From positions 36,724-100,723 of the forward strand of contig CAZBJX010000005.1 in assembly GCA_964492335.1 (NCBI GenBank): a DNA stretch of 64,000 bases. The letters run 5' to 3'. Made by a program: the position numbers and the translations under genes. Position 1 is the stretch's first letter, and each line of letters starts with the position of its first letter. Positions 32,190-40,196 of this stretch are shown here, piece by piece. Below the pieces are notes generated by a model. That model was not told the DNA's origin. It saw only the letters and a list, made by a program, of their open reading frames with translations, and ran no database searches. Source of the stretch: JAFGCL01 sp964492335 (GTDB taxonomy: Bacteria; Chloroflexota; Dehalococcoidia; UBA2247; RBG-13-53-26).

Positions 32190-33425
32190 ATGAGAATATG
32201 TCTCTTGTCTTATAGAGGGCATCCCTTCGGGGGCGGCCAGGGCATCTACATCCACAACCTGTCCAGGGCCCTGGTCAATCTGGGGCACGAAGTGGAGCTG
32301 CTGTCGGGCAACCCGCACCCCGTGGTGGTGGACGCCGTGCGCATGCACAAGCTGGAGAGCCTCGACGCCTACAGCTGGACCGGCCACCTGCCCCCTGAGC
32401 CGAAGCGGCTGGTCTACCCCCTCAACCAGTACGAGATGGCGTCGGTGCTGCTGGGCGGCTTCCCCGAGCCCTTCACCTTCAGCATCAGGGCCTACCGCAA
32501 GCTGGGGCACCTGGTGAGGCAGCGCCGCTTCGATGTCATCCACGACAACCAGACCCTGGGCTACGGCATGGTGCTGATGAAGCAGTTCGGGATACCGATC
32601 GTGTGCACCATACACCACCCGGTCACGGTGGACCGCGGCGTCGATATAGCCAACGCCAGGGGCTGGATGAAGTTCAAGCTCTTCCGCTGGTATTCGTTCC
32701 TGACCATGCAGAAGCGCGTGGCCCGCCGCATGGACCGCATCCTGGCGGTGGCCGAGAGCTCCGCCAACGACACTGCGAGGTCCTTCGGGATACCCCGGGA
32801 TAACTTCCGGGTGGTCTACAACGGCATCGACACCGACCTGTTCCACGCCAACGGGTCGATCCCCAAGAGGCCCAACAGCCTCATCGTGGTGGGCGGCTAC
32901 AGTCCCATCAAGGGGCTGGTCCACCTGCTGAAGGCCATGACGCTGGTGAAGGATGAGATGGACCTGAAGCTGACCATTATCGGCGGGCCGCCCGGGGGCG
33001 GGTACTCCAGTGGCCTTGTCCGGGAGTACGGCCTCGAGGGCTCCGTGACGTTCACCGGCAGGATCAGCCACGAGGACCTGGTGAAACAGTACGGCTCCTC
33101 TGAGGTGGCGGTGGTGCCATCGCTCTACGAGGGGTTCGGCTTCCCGGCGGGGGAGGCCATGGCCTGCGGGGTGCCGGTGGTCTCCAGCAGCGCGGGGGCG
33201 CTGCCGGAGGTGGTGGGCCCGGATGGTGAAGCCGGGCTCCTGGTGCCGCCCGCCGACGCCGTCTCCCTGGCAGGGGCGCTGGTGAGGCTGATGAAGGATG
33301 AGGACCTGCGCCGGCGCATGGGCGTGGCGGCCCGCAGGCGCGTGGAGACGCACTTCAGCTGGGAGCGGGCCGCGAAGAAGACGGTGGCTGTCTACGAGGA
33401 GCTCATAGACGATGCTCACCATTGA
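32190..33425 (+). CDS. Glycosyltransferase family 4
   Basis: 411 residues from the ATG at 32190 (MRICLLSYRGHPFGGGQGIY); an ATG at 32169 would add seven residues. GT-B fold: N-terminal acceptor domain with GGGQGIYIHNLSRAL, DVIHDNQTLGYG, and TIHHPVTVDRG; C-terminal donor domain with VVGGYSPIKGLVHLLKAM, LTIIGGPPGG and the nucleotide-sugar motif EGFGFPAGEAMACGVPVV (Ex7E). It would use an activated sugar on an unknown acceptor. It is the first gene of a four-gene cluster with two SAM methyltransferases and a glycoside-hydrolase-like protein, so it probably contributes to a glycan or glycolipid. Confidence 0.87.
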   Translation: MRICLLSYRGHPFGGGQGIYIHNLSRALVNLGHEVELLSGNPHPVVVDAVRMHKLESLDAYSWTGHLPPEPKRLVYPLNQYEMASVLLGGFPEPFTFSIRAYRKLGHLVRQRRFDVIHDNQTLGYGMVLMKQFGIPIVCTIHHPVTVDRGVDIANARGWMKFKLFRWYSFLTMQKRVARRMDRILAVAESSANDTARSFGIPRDNFRVVYNGIDTDLFHANGSIPKRPNSLIVVGGYSPIKGLVHLLKAMTLVKDEMDLKLTIIGGPPGGGYSSGLVREYGLEGSVTFTGRISHEDLVKQYGSSEVAVVPSLYEGFGFPAGEAMACGVPVVSSSAGALPEVVGPDGEAGLLVPPADAVSLAGALVRLMKDEDLRRRMGVAARRRVETHFSWERAAKKTVAVYEELIDDAHH

Positions 33426-34152
33426 CTACGGGCTGCTGGGGGTCGGGGAAGGCCAGCGGGTGCTCGATGTGGGGTGCGGGAACGGCCGGCACACCTGGGC
33501 GGCCTACTGCCTGCATGACTGCCAGGTCATGGCCCTGGACATGCTGCAGGACGATCTGCAGAAGACGCGGTACGCCCTCTACACGGCCGACACGGAGAAG
33601 AGGAACGGCAACGGGGACCGGTGGCTGGTGGTGAGGGGGGACGCGATGTCTCTGCCGTTGAAGGGGGGCTCCTTCGACCGGGTGATCTGCTCCGAGGTGC
33701 TGGAGCATGTGCAGAACGAGGGCCGGGGCGTCGCAGAGCTGGTCAGGGTGCTCAAAGACGAAGGCGTCATCGCGGTGAGCGTGCCGACGCGCCTGACCGA
33801 GACCATCTACTGGCGGATCTCCCGGCAGTACAGCCGCAATCCCGGCGGCCATGTCAGAATATTCTCGGCCGCGGTGATCAAGCAACTGCTGCGGGACCAC
33901 AACCTGGAGATCATCTGCGTGCGGCACAAGCACTCGCTGCACTCCATATACTGGCTGCTGCGGTGCATCTTCGGCGTGAACAACCAGGACGCCTTCGCGC
34001 CGCGCATGTACCACAGGTTCCTTGTGTGGGACCTCAAGACCAGGACCAGGCCGGTCCGCCTGCTGGACGACATCTGCAACCGCCTGTTTCCCAAGAGCAT
34101 CGTCATCTACGCCAGAAAGGGGCGCAATGGAAGACATCGCGAGAATGCTTAG
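33412..34152 (+). CDS. Class I SAM-dependent methyltransferase
   Basis: 246 residues. SAM motif RVLDVGCGNGRHTWAA at residues 15-31, an acidic residue after VMALDMLQDD, and the later motif SFDRVICSEVLEHVQNEGRGVAEL. It overlaps the glycosyltransferase by 14 bp and the following six-hairpin gene by 26 bp. The rest, HVRIFSAAVIKQLLRDHNLEI, is typical of the Methyltransf_11/23 group. Substrate not evident; a glycan or lipid methyl transfer is suggested only by the neighbours. Confidence 0.8.
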   Translation: MLTIDYGLLGVGEGQRVLDVGCGNGRHTWAAYCLHDCQVMALDMLQDDLQKTRYALYTADTEKRNGNGDRWLVVRGDAMSLPLKGGSFDRVICSEVLEHVQNEGRGVAELVRVLKDEGVIAVSVPTRLTETIYWRISRQYSRNPGGHVRIFSAAVIKQLLRDHNLEIICVRHKHSLHSIYWLLRCIFGVNNQDAFAPRMYHRFLVWDLKTRTRPVRLLDDICNRLFPKSIVIYARKGRNGRHRENA

Positions 34153-35128
34153 CGACCTGGCTGACTACATCATCCGGCACCAGTTGCCGTCGGGGGCCAT
34201 CCCCTGGTACGACGAGGGCATCACCGACCCGTGGGACCACGTGGAGTGCGCCATCGCACTGGACCTCACAGGCCGGTCCGACCGGGCGGTGGAGGCCTAC
34301 CGCTGGATGACGAAGATACAGAACCCCGACGGGAGCTGGTACTCGTCCTACGTTGACAGCATGCCGAAGGACCGCACCCGCGACACCAACCAGAGCAGCT
34401 ATTTCGCCACCGGCGTGTGGTACCACTACCTGGTCACCGGGGACGAGGCCTTCCTGCGGGAGATGTGGCCCAGCGTGGAGAGGGCCATAGACTTCGCCCT
34501 GAGCATGCAGCAGCGCGGAGGCGAGGTCCTCTGGGCCTGCAACGGCGGCAAGGGGCCCTGGCCGGGGGCCATCTACGCCGCGTCGACCTGCGTGTGGCAG
34601 AGCGTCAGGAGCGGCCTCAAGATCGCCAGGCACCTGGGGCTGGGGAAGCCCGGCTGGGAGAGCGCCGGCGAGAGGCTGCTGGATGCCATGCACGAGCGGC
34701 GGCATTCCTTCGACAGGTTCGGGGAGGACAGCCAGGGGTTCGCCACCAACTGGTACTACCCGGTGCTCACGGGGGTGGTCAAGGGCCGGGAAGCCCGCAA
34801 GGTGATCGACGACCGGTGGCAGGACTTCGTGGTGGAGGACTGGGGGTGCAAGTGCGTCACCGGCACGCCCTGGGTGACCGTGGCGGAGACCTCCGAGCTG
34901 GTCATGTCCCTCTATCGCATCGGTGATCGGCAGAGGGCCGGCCAGCTGATGAAATGGATGCTGCGGCTGAAGGACCACGATGGCGGGTTCGAGACGGGGG
35001 TGAAGCTGCCGGACCAGATGATCTGGCCCGAGGAGAAGAACACCTGGACGGCGGCCGGCGTCATCATGGCCATATCCGCTTGGGCCAAGGCGGAGGGCAA
35101 GGACATCGAAGGTCTGCATGTCCCCTGA
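34127..35128 (+). CDS. Alpha/alpha toroid protein (glycoside hydrolase- or prenyltransferase-like)
   Basis: 333 residues from the ATG at 34127 (AAAGGGG before it). The sequence has repeated helical units with aromatic and Gly-rich turns, as in (alpha/alpha)6 barrels: NPDGSWYSSYV, SYFATGVWYHYLVTGDEAFLREMWP, NGGKGPWPGAIYAA, NWYYPVLTGV, and HDGGFETGVKLPD. Such barrels occur in terpene cyclases and in glucosidases or unsaturated glucuronyl hydrolases. The acidic residues needed for either activity cannot be assigned with confidence. It sits between two methyltransferases in the glycosyltransferase cluster. Confidence 0.65.
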   Translation: MEDIARMLSDLADYIIRHQLPSGAIPWYDEGITDPWDHVECAIALDLTGRSDRAVEAYRWMTKIQNPDGSWYSSYVDSMPKDRTRDTNQSSYFATGVWYHYLVTGDEAFLREMWPSVERAIDFALSMQQRGGEVLWACNGGKGPWPGAIYAASTCVWQSVRSGLKIARHLGLGKPGWESAGERLLDAMHERRHSFDRFGEDSQGFATNWYYPVLTGVVKGREARKVIDDRWQDFVVEDWGCKCVTGTPWVTVAETSELVMSLYRIGDRQRAGQLMKWMLRLKDHDGGFETGVKLPDQMIWPEEKNTWTAAGVIMAISAWAKAEGKDIEGLHVP

Positions 35129-35714
35129 GGAATATGTCGGCTATGAGGGCCTCATCGGCTTCATCGAGGACCGGGCGATCCACCGCCTGGAAGGCGACAT
35201 AATCGAGATCGGCGCCTACATGGGCGGCGGCACCGTCAAGCTCGCCAGGTTCGCCAGGGGCTGCCGGAAGAAGGTATTTGCCGTGGACACGTTCGATCCC
35301 GGCGCCGACGGCACGGTGGGGAGGGGAGGCGTGACGGCGGGCGAGGTATACCAGGCCTTCCTGGAAGGGCCGTCCATGCTCGAAGTCTACCAGGAGACGA
35401 CCCGGGGCTGGGACAACATAGTCACCATACGGAAGGACTCCCGCCAGGTGAGCTTCCCTGCCGAACAGCGCTTCTGCTTCGGCTTCATCGACGGCTGCCA
35501 TCAGAGGGCCTGGATCGAAAGTGACTTCGCGCTGGTGTGGCCGCACCTCGTTCCCGGCGGGGCGCTGGGGTTCCATGACTACGGGTGCCCTGACTGGCCC
35601 GAGGTGACGCCCGCGGTGGACGGGATCGTGGCTGCCCACAGGAACCAGACCGCCGCAGTGGAAGAAGTGGCGGGCCGCAGCGGGGTGCTGACGCTGCTCC
35701 TGGTCAAACGCTGA
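35118..35714 (+). CDS. SAM-dependent methyltransferase (TylF/Methyltransf_24-like)
   Basis: 198 residues. The motif EIGAYMGGGTVKLARFARG (SAM binding), VFAVDTFDPGADGT, and the metal-binding region FGFIDGCHQRAWIESDFALVWP with PGGALGFHDYGCPDWP suggest a small metal-dependent methyltransferase of the Methyltransf_24 or TylF group. It overlaps the previous gene by 11 bp, so it belongs to the same cluster. Methylation of a sugar hydroxyl is one plausible role. Confidence 0.75.
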   Translation: MSPEEYVGYEGLIGFIEDRAIHRLEGDIIEIGAYMGGGTVKLARFARGCRKKVFAVDTFDPGADGTVGRGGVTAGEVYQAFLEGPSMLEVYQETTRGWDNIVTIRKDSRQVSFPAEQRFCFGFIDGCHQRAWIESDFALVWPHLVPGGALGFHDYGCPDWPEVTPAVDGIVAAHRNQTAAVEEVAGRSGVLTLLLVKR

Positions 35715-35730
35715 GGGCCTGCCCGCGGCG

Positions 35731-36546
35731 CTACGGGCGGCCGGCGGGCCCGGCCGGCAGGCCGCACTTGAGGACCACCCCGTCGGCCAGCGACGGGACA
35801 TGGCGTGCCACGCCGTCCAGCGCCCGGAGTATGCCCCGGTGGACCGGCCGCGGCAGCTTCGAGAGCACCTTTCCCCACCAGGGCGAGGCGAAGAAGAGAG
35901 AAACGCCTATGGCCTCGTCCACCACCATGTGCCGCCTGACCATGCTGTTGAGGCTCTTGTAGTCGAACCGGAAGGTGTGGTCGAAGGGGGTCTGCCAGAT
36001 CCTCTCGTAGATGGACTCCCGGCGCCGCAGCAGCTTGCGGAAGCGGACGAAGAAGGTGCGCCCCAGCCGGAAGCCGAGGCAGTCCAGGTTGGCCACCGTG
36101 ATGACCACAGCCCCGCCGGGCTTGACCACCCGGGCCATCTCCATGATGGCCTTCTCCGGTGTGGGGAAGTGGTCCAGGGCGCCCTTGCAGACCACCCGGT
36201 CGAACGAGTGCGTCTTGAGGGGCATGTCCTCGCCTATCCCGCGCAGCAGGGCCACGCCGCTGCCGTCCCGGGCGATGTCGTTGCGGGCTATGTGTATCAT
36301 GGTCTCGGAGGGCTCCAGCCCCAGGCACTTCCCGCCCATCCGGGCCAGGTCCACGGCATCGTTGGCCCGGCCGCAGCCGACATCCAGGACGCTCTTGCCG
36401 CCCCGCGGGTCGACGGCCTCGAAGGTGGCCGCGCTCAGGCGCTCGAAGAAGAACTCCAGGTCGGGGAACATGTGGGGGGGCACGACGTGATCGTCCTGCC
36501 AGTCCAGGTCGAACTCGTCATGGTGATGGTGGCCGTCTTGCGTCAC
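35731..36546 (-). CDS. Class I SAM-dependent methyltransferase
   Basis: 271 residues starting at a GTG that overlaps the pheA stop (GTGA). The start has a His-rich stretch (DGHHHHDEFDLDW), then SVLDVGCGRANDAVDLARMG with the SAM motif, CLGLEPSETMIHIA, DMPLKTHSFDRVVCKGALDHFPTPEKAI, and VVKPGGAVVITV. The C-terminal domain is not recognised. It is translationally coupled to pheA as the last gene of the uspA-trkA-trkA-pheA operon. No substrate can be inferred. Confidence 0.8.
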   Translation of the reverse strand: MTQDGHHHHDEFDLDWQDDHVVPPHMFPDLEFFFERLSAATFEAVDPRGGKSVLDVGCGRANDAVDLARMGGKCLGLEPSETMIHIARNDIARDGSGVALLRGIGEDMPLKTHSFDRVVCKGALDHFPTPEKAIMEMARVVKPGGAVVITVANLDCLGFRLGRTFFVRFRKLLRRRESIYERIWQTPFDHTFRFDYKSLNSMVRRHMVVDEAIGVSLFFASPWWGKVLSKLPRPVHRGILRALDGVARHVPSLADGVVLKCGLPAGPAGRP

Positions 36547-37376
36547 GAAGGCACCTCGTACCTGGGATATGAGCCCATGATCTTGAAGACAGATGAGCGG
36601 GCCCTCACCCTCTCCAGGACTTCGCCCAGGAGCAGGTCCTTCCGGTGGCCCTCCAGGTCGATGAGGAACACGTACCTGCCCAGGGCTTCCTTGGACGGCC
36701 GGGACTCGATCTTGGCCAGGTTGATGTCCTGCCGGGCGAACTCGCCCAGGACCTCGTGGAGGAGGCCGGGGTGGTCTTCGGCGAAGGTGAAGGCCAGGGA
36801 GGTCTTGTCCCGGCCGGTGGGGGGGTGGTCCTCCCGCGCCAGGACCACGAACCGGGTGACGTTGGGGGAGCGGTCCTGGATGTTGCGCGCCAGCACCTGG
36901 GCCCCGTAGAGCTCGGCGGCCCTGGAGTTGCCCACCGCGGCAGCCGGCCCGTCTGAGGCCATCATCTCCTCCACGGCCGCCGCGGTGCTCAGGGCGGCCA
37001 CCACCTGGGCCCTGGGGTAGCAGCGCTCGATGAAGCGGCGGCTCTGGGCCAGCGCCTGGGGGTGGGAGTAGATCACCTTGAGCCCGGCCGCCGAGGTGCC
37101 CGTCCTCACCAGCAGGTGGTGCTCTATGTCCAGCACCAGCTCGCGGCGGATGAGCAGCCGCGACTCGTGTATCAGGAGGTCCAGCGTGTCGTTGACCGAT
37201 CCCTCCAGGCTGTTCTCAATGGGGACCACCCCTTCGGCGGCGATGCCGGTGTCCACGGCCGAGGCAACGGCGGCCACACTGGGAAAGGGTATCAGGTTGG
37301 CCTGGGCATCGTACTTCAGGGCGGCCTGCTCGGTGTTGGTGCCCGGCGGGCCCAGGTAGGCAATGCTCTTCTTCAT
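36543..37376 (-). CDS. pheA: Prephenate dehydratase
   Basis: 277 residues from ATG 37376, 2 bp after the preceding TrkA-type gene; longer upstream frames belong to that gene. It converts prephenate to phenylpyruvate. AYLGPPGTNTEQAAL, VVPIENSLEGSVNDTLDLL, and the catalytic TRF in NVTRFVVLA are present. The C-terminal ACT domain includes GLLHEVLGEFARQDINLAKIE and the ESRP motif that binds phenylalanine for feedback inhibition. It lacks a chorismate mutase domain. The operon partner genes are for potassium or stress functions, so it is expressed outside the shikimate operon. Confidence 0.93.
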   Translation of the reverse strand: MKKSIAYLGPPGTNTEQAALKYDAQANLIPFPSVAAVASAVDTGIAAEGVVPIENSLEGSVNDTLDLLIHESRLLIRRELVLDIEHHLLVRTGTSAAGLKVIYSHPQALAQSRRFIERCYPRAQVVAALSTAAAVEEMMASDGPAAAVGNSRAAELYGAQVLARNIQDRSPNVTRFVVLAREDHPPTGRDKTSLAFTFAEDHPGLLHEVLGEFARQDINLAKIESRPSKEALGRYVFLIDLEGHRKDLLLGEVLERVRARSSVFKIMGSYPRYEVPS

Positions 37377-37378
37377 CT

Positions 37379-38044
37379 TCAACTGCCGGTCAAAGCCCGG
37401 TGCAGGGCCTCCTCGTTGGCGCGGTCGCCGACCACCAGCAGCCGGTCTCCCGGCTCCACGACGGTGGTGTCTGCCGGCAGCTGGACCCTCTCCTCCTGCC
37501 GGATCAGCAGGATAATGAGGCTGTTGGGGGGCAGGTTGATATCCTGGACCTTCCTGCCCACCACCGCCGCCGACTCCGGTATCTTGATGTCCACGATCTC
37601 CCGGCCGCTGCCCCGCAGGATGGCCAGCCGGTTGAGCAGAGGGGGCCTGGCGGTCTGGCTCTCGATGTACTGCAGTACCAGGATGGTGCTGCTGACGGTT
37701 ATGTCCACGCCCAGCATCTTGAAAAGGGGCTCGTTCTTGAGGTCGCTTATACGGGCCACGGTCCTGGGAACGTTGAACCGGTGCTTGGCCACCTGGCAGG
37801 CCACCAGGTTGTCGGCGTCCTGGTTGGTCACGGCCACGAAGAGGTCCGCCCTGGCGGTGCCGGCCTCCTCCAGGGTGTCCGCCTGGCACCCGTCGCCACA
37901 CAGGCCGATGCTGCCCAGCTCTTCCTCGATGCGCTCCAGGGTGGCCCTGTCCCGGTCGATGAGCAGGACTTCGTGCTCTCTGCGGAGCACGGCCTTCGCC
38001 AGGTGATAGCCGACATTGCCGGCGCCCACGATCACGATGTACAT
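37379..38044 (-). CDS. TrkA family potassium uptake/regulatory protein, full RCK_N and RCK_C
   Basis: 221 residues from ATG 38044 with GAGAGGGC before it. RCK_N: YIVIVGAGNVGYHLAKAVL, the acidic LLIDRD that contacts NAD(H), GDGCQADTL, and ADLFVAVTNQDADNLVACQVAK. RCK_C from about residue 135: REIVDIKIPESAAVVGRKVQDI and TVVEPGDRLLVVG. Such proteins gate Trk/Ktr potassium channels in response to nucleotides. No membrane Trk component is in the window. It follows a second RCK_N-only gene. Confidence 0.88.
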   Translation of the reverse strand: MYIVIVGAGNVGYHLAKAVLRREHEVLLIDRDRATLERIEEELGSIGLCGDGCQADTLEEAGTARADLFVAVTNQDADNLVACQVAKHRFNVPRTVARISDLKNEPLFKMLGVDITVSSTILVLQYIESQTARPPLLNRLAILRGSGREIVDIKIPESAAVVGRKVQDINLPPNSLIILLIRQEERVQLPADTTVVEPGDRLLVVGDRANEEALHRALTGS

Positions 38045-38078
38045 GCCCTCTCGCCTCAACCCCGGCGGCGCGCCGGGG

Positions 38079-38471
38079 CTACAGCCTGCTCCTCACCGCC
38101 TCCGCCACCAGCACGGTGGGGCAGATGGTTTCCAGGCCCAGCTCCTGGTACAGTTGCTCCCGCGAAGGATCGTAGACCCGGCATACCACCTTCGGGACGT
38201 TGAAGACCTTCCGGGCGATCTGCGCCGCCATGATGTTGGTGTTGTCGGCAGCCGTCAGGGCGATGAAGGCCTTCATCGACTCTATCCCGGCCCTCTTGAG
38301 GGAGTCCTCGTCCGTGCCGTCGCCCACCAGCGCGTTGCCCCCGAAGGAGTGCGGCAGCCTGCCGAAGCTGGAGGGGTCGATGTCCAGGACGGTGATCTCG
38401 TGGCCGGCAGCCTCCAGGAGAGAGGCCAGGTGGGCCCCCACCCTGCCGCATCCCATCACCAGCATCTTCAC
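38079..38471 (-). CDS. TrkA-like RCK_N-domain protein (single domain)
   Basis: 130 residues starting at GTG that overlaps the uspA stop (GTGA). One NAD-binding domain: MLVMGCGRVGAHLASLLEAAG, ITVLDIDPSSFGRLP, GDGTDEDSLKRAGI, AFIALTAADNTNIMAAQIARKVF. There is no C-terminal RCK_C, which is a common paired arrangement with a full-length TrkA next to it. The two may make one regulatory ring for a potassium channel or an amino acid transporter. Confidence 0.83.
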   Translation of the reverse strand: MKMLVMGCGRVGAHLASLLEAAGHEITVLDIDPSSFGRLPHSFGGNALVGDGTDEDSLKRAGIESMKAFIALTAADNTNIMAAQIARKVFNVPKVVCRVYDPSREQLYQELGLETICPTVLVAEAVRSRL

Positions 38472-38905
38472 CCGGCCTCGCCCTCCAGCGGGATTCGCAG
38501 CACCATGACCCGGCAGGGGGCGCTCTTCAGGAGATAGGGGATGGTCTCACCCATCTCGAACTGGCCGAACCTGGTGCGATAGCCCATGCCCACCAGCAGC
38601 AGGTCGATCTGCTTCTCCATGGTCTCCGTCACGATGGCCGGCCCGGGCTCCCGGGCCTGCAGCAGGTCGGTCTCGATGGTGCCGTCCTCCTCGTCGGCGA
38701 AGTCCTGGGCGCGGCGCAGGACCCGCTCCCCTTCATGGGCATCGGCATTCAGGGCGGCATTCAGCGGCAGAGAGCGCTTCACCTCAATGACATGCACGGC
38801 GAAGACGGTCCCCCTGGTCTCTCTGGCCAGTCTGCAGGCCATGCGGACTGCATCCCGGTCCCCGTCACCGCCGTCAACCGCAACCAGTATCCGATAGGAC
38901 TTCAT
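38468..38905 (-). CDS. Universal stress protein family protein
   Basis: 145 residues from the ATG at 38905. N-terminal YRILVAVDGGDGDRDAVRMACRLA is the UspA strand-loop, and the ATP-binding motif is partly conserved in LLLVGMGYRTRFGQFEMGETIPYLL with SAPCRVMVLRI at the C-terminus. UspA proteins bind ATP and act under stress. It is the first gene of the operon with the two RCK proteins and pheA. An extended -10 lies about 28 bp upstream. Confidence 0.82.
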   Translation of the reverse strand: MKSYRILVAVDGGDGDRDAVRMACRLARETRGTVFAVHVIEVKRSLPLNAALNADAHEGERVLRRAQDFADEEDGTIETDLLQAREPGPAIVTETMEKQIDLLLVGMGYRTRFGQFEMGETIPYLLKSAPCRVMVLRIPLEGEAG

Positions 38906-38924
38906 GGCACCGCTATCGCCCTCA

Positions 38925-39257
38925 TTATAGCAACAAGCGGCAGGGTTGTCGTGCGGGACCGTGTCCGGCCGGGCGGGAGCCGGCGGCGTCAATGAGCCCG
39001 GCCACGTCGGCGGTGAGGTGGTCTATGCGGTAGTCCGCCCGGTCCGGCGGCCGGCTGGAGCCGTCGTAACCCCGGAGGTTGGGCGCCCAGGCGGTGTACC
39101 CCGGCCTGGCCAGCAGGGGCAACTGGTGGCGCCAGGAAAAGGAGCACTCCGGATAGCCGTGGAGACAAAGGGCAAACCTGTCCCCGGACCCGCAGGAGTC
39201 GACCTGGAAGTCCAGCCCGTTGGCCGGGACCGTCCGCGTGGTGATCTCGTCAGTCAT
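38925..39257 (-). pseudogene. Truncated alpha/beta hydrolase (epoxide hydrolase-like) remnant
   Basis: 110 codons. The first 90 residues are the N-terminal strand-turn region of an alpha/beta hydrolase: FALCLHGYPECSFSWRHQLP, then TAWAPNLRGYDGSSRPPD, ending at LTADVAGLIDAAG. The next element should be the nucleophile elbow GHDWGG, but the sequence runs into an unrelated tail and stops at the -10 box of uspA. About 190 residues are missing, including the nucleophile, acid and base, so it cannot be catalytic. A ribosome-binding site (GAGAGG) is still present. Confidence 0.7.
38934..38942 (-). promoter_or_regulatory. Extended -10 promoter of uspA operon
   Basis: Minus strand TGCTATAAT (38942-38934), 28 bp before the uspA ATG. 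It lies inside the 3' end of the hydrolase remnant, whose stop codon is formed by the TATAAT itself. Confidence 0.55.
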
Positions 39258-39299
39258 GAGCGGGGCCTCTCGCCCCGGGGGGCCATGCGCCGGGCCACG

Positions 39300-39479
39300 C
39301 TACTCCGGCGGTACGGTCATGCCCCTCCTCTTCATCTCCCGGGCGATCCCGTCCGGTATGGGCCGGCAGGAGCAGTGCCTGGCATGCTCCAGGTGCCACT
39401 CCAGCCGCTGCTCCAGAGTGGCCCTGGCCGGCATCTTGTGGGCCAGGTGCCACTCCCGGTTGAGTCTCGATTTCGCCGT
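39300..39479 (-). CDS. 59-residue unknown protein, probable ACG start
   Basis: A small frame downstream of the V4R-like gene. GAAGGAGGAC is an excellent ribosome-binding site, and the codon at the right distance (7 nt) is ACG at 39479. There is no ATG, GTG or TTG in this frame between that site and Met17. The encoded peptide (TAKSRLNREWHLAHKMPARA and on to the C-terminus) has histidine- and tryptophan-rich helical repeats, two cysteines in HCSCRPIPDGIA, and a basic tail. I recognise no family. The alternative start, Met17, has no ribosome-binding site. Confidence 0.5.
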   Translation of the reverse strand, partial: TAKSRLNREWHLAHKMPARATLEQRLEWHLEHARHCSCRPIPDGIAREMKRRGMTVPPE

Positions 39480-39499
39480 GGCCTGTCCTCCTTCGGCGG

Positions 39500-40102
39500 T
39501 CAGACCTTGGGCTGCGCCGACAGGGGCTTCCACTCCCCATAGAACTTGCAGCGCTTGGCCCCCAGGTTGACGCACTCCAACTCCTCGATCTGGACGCCGC
39601 TGGCCTTGGTCATCTCGGCTACAGCCCAGAAGTAGCCCCTCATCATGTAGCAGAACTCCCTGCACGGGGCGGGGTAGTCGGCGATGTAGACGTGGCACTT
39701 GGTGCCGGTCAGGGGCTCCACGGTGAGGGTCCCGTGGGAGTGGATCAGCCCCCAGATGTGCGGGCTCTTGGTCAGCATGAACTTGGTGTCGAACACGCGT
39801 ATCAGCGATTTGTAGTACTTGTTTATGCCGTCGTTGGCCAGGTGCTTGCCCATCTCGAAGAAGTAGTCCCTGGGATTCCTGGAACCGGGTGTGGTGGCCA
39901 GGCGCTTCGCGGCGCCGACCAGCAGGTCCCGGAAGACCCACTCGGGGACGCGATCTGAGGGCAGGAGGCGCTTCCCGGATGAGAGCGGGCTGCTGCCCAT
40001 GGAAGCCAGTATGCTGTCCAGGGCCGCCTCTCCGAGTGTGCCGCTGATGAACACCATGGCGGCGCTCACCAGGTTGGCCTTCACATCGGGCTCTTTTGCC
40101 AT
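39500..40102 (-). CDS. V4R-like sensor-domain protein of unknown function
   Basis: 200 residues with AAGGAGG seven bases before the ATG. The C-terminal half (THSHGTLTVEPLTG-like strands as HSHGTLTVEPLTGTKCHV, CREFCYMMRGYFWAV, and LECVNLGAKRCKFYGEW with a Cys-x6-Cys) resembles V4R/heme-NO-binding-superfamily domains that bind small ligands. The N-terminal 80 residues are helical (VPEWVFRDLLVGAAKRLATT). It may sense a hydrocarbon or other ligand. The identification is tentative. It has its own promoter and is followed by the 59-residue gene and the hydrolase remnant. Confidence 0.5.
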   Translation of the reverse strand: MAKEPDVKANLVSAAMVFISGTLGEAALDSILASMGSSPLSSGKRLLPSDRVPEWVFRDLLVGAAKRLATTPGSRNPRDYFFEMGKHLANDGINKYYKSLIRVFDTKFMLTKSPHIWGLIHSHGTLTVEPLTGTKCHVYIADYPAPCREFCYMMRGYFWAVAEMTKASGVQIEELECVNLGAKRCKFYGEWKPLSAQPKV

Positions 40103-40162
40103 TGTCTGTCCTCCTTGAACACAGCCTCAAGCTGTCCGGGCGGAACCCCGGCGCTGGCCCGA

Positions 40163-40191
40163 ATGGTAAAGAGAGTGGCGCAGGATGTCAA
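40163..40191 (-). promoter_or_regulatory. Promoter of the V4R-like gene
   Basis: Consensus TTGACA (40191-40186) on the minus strand, 17-bp spacer, TACCAT (40168-40163). The -35 is 5 bp from the stop of the ABC permease gene. Confidence 0.55.
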
Positions 40192-40196
40192 TAGCC

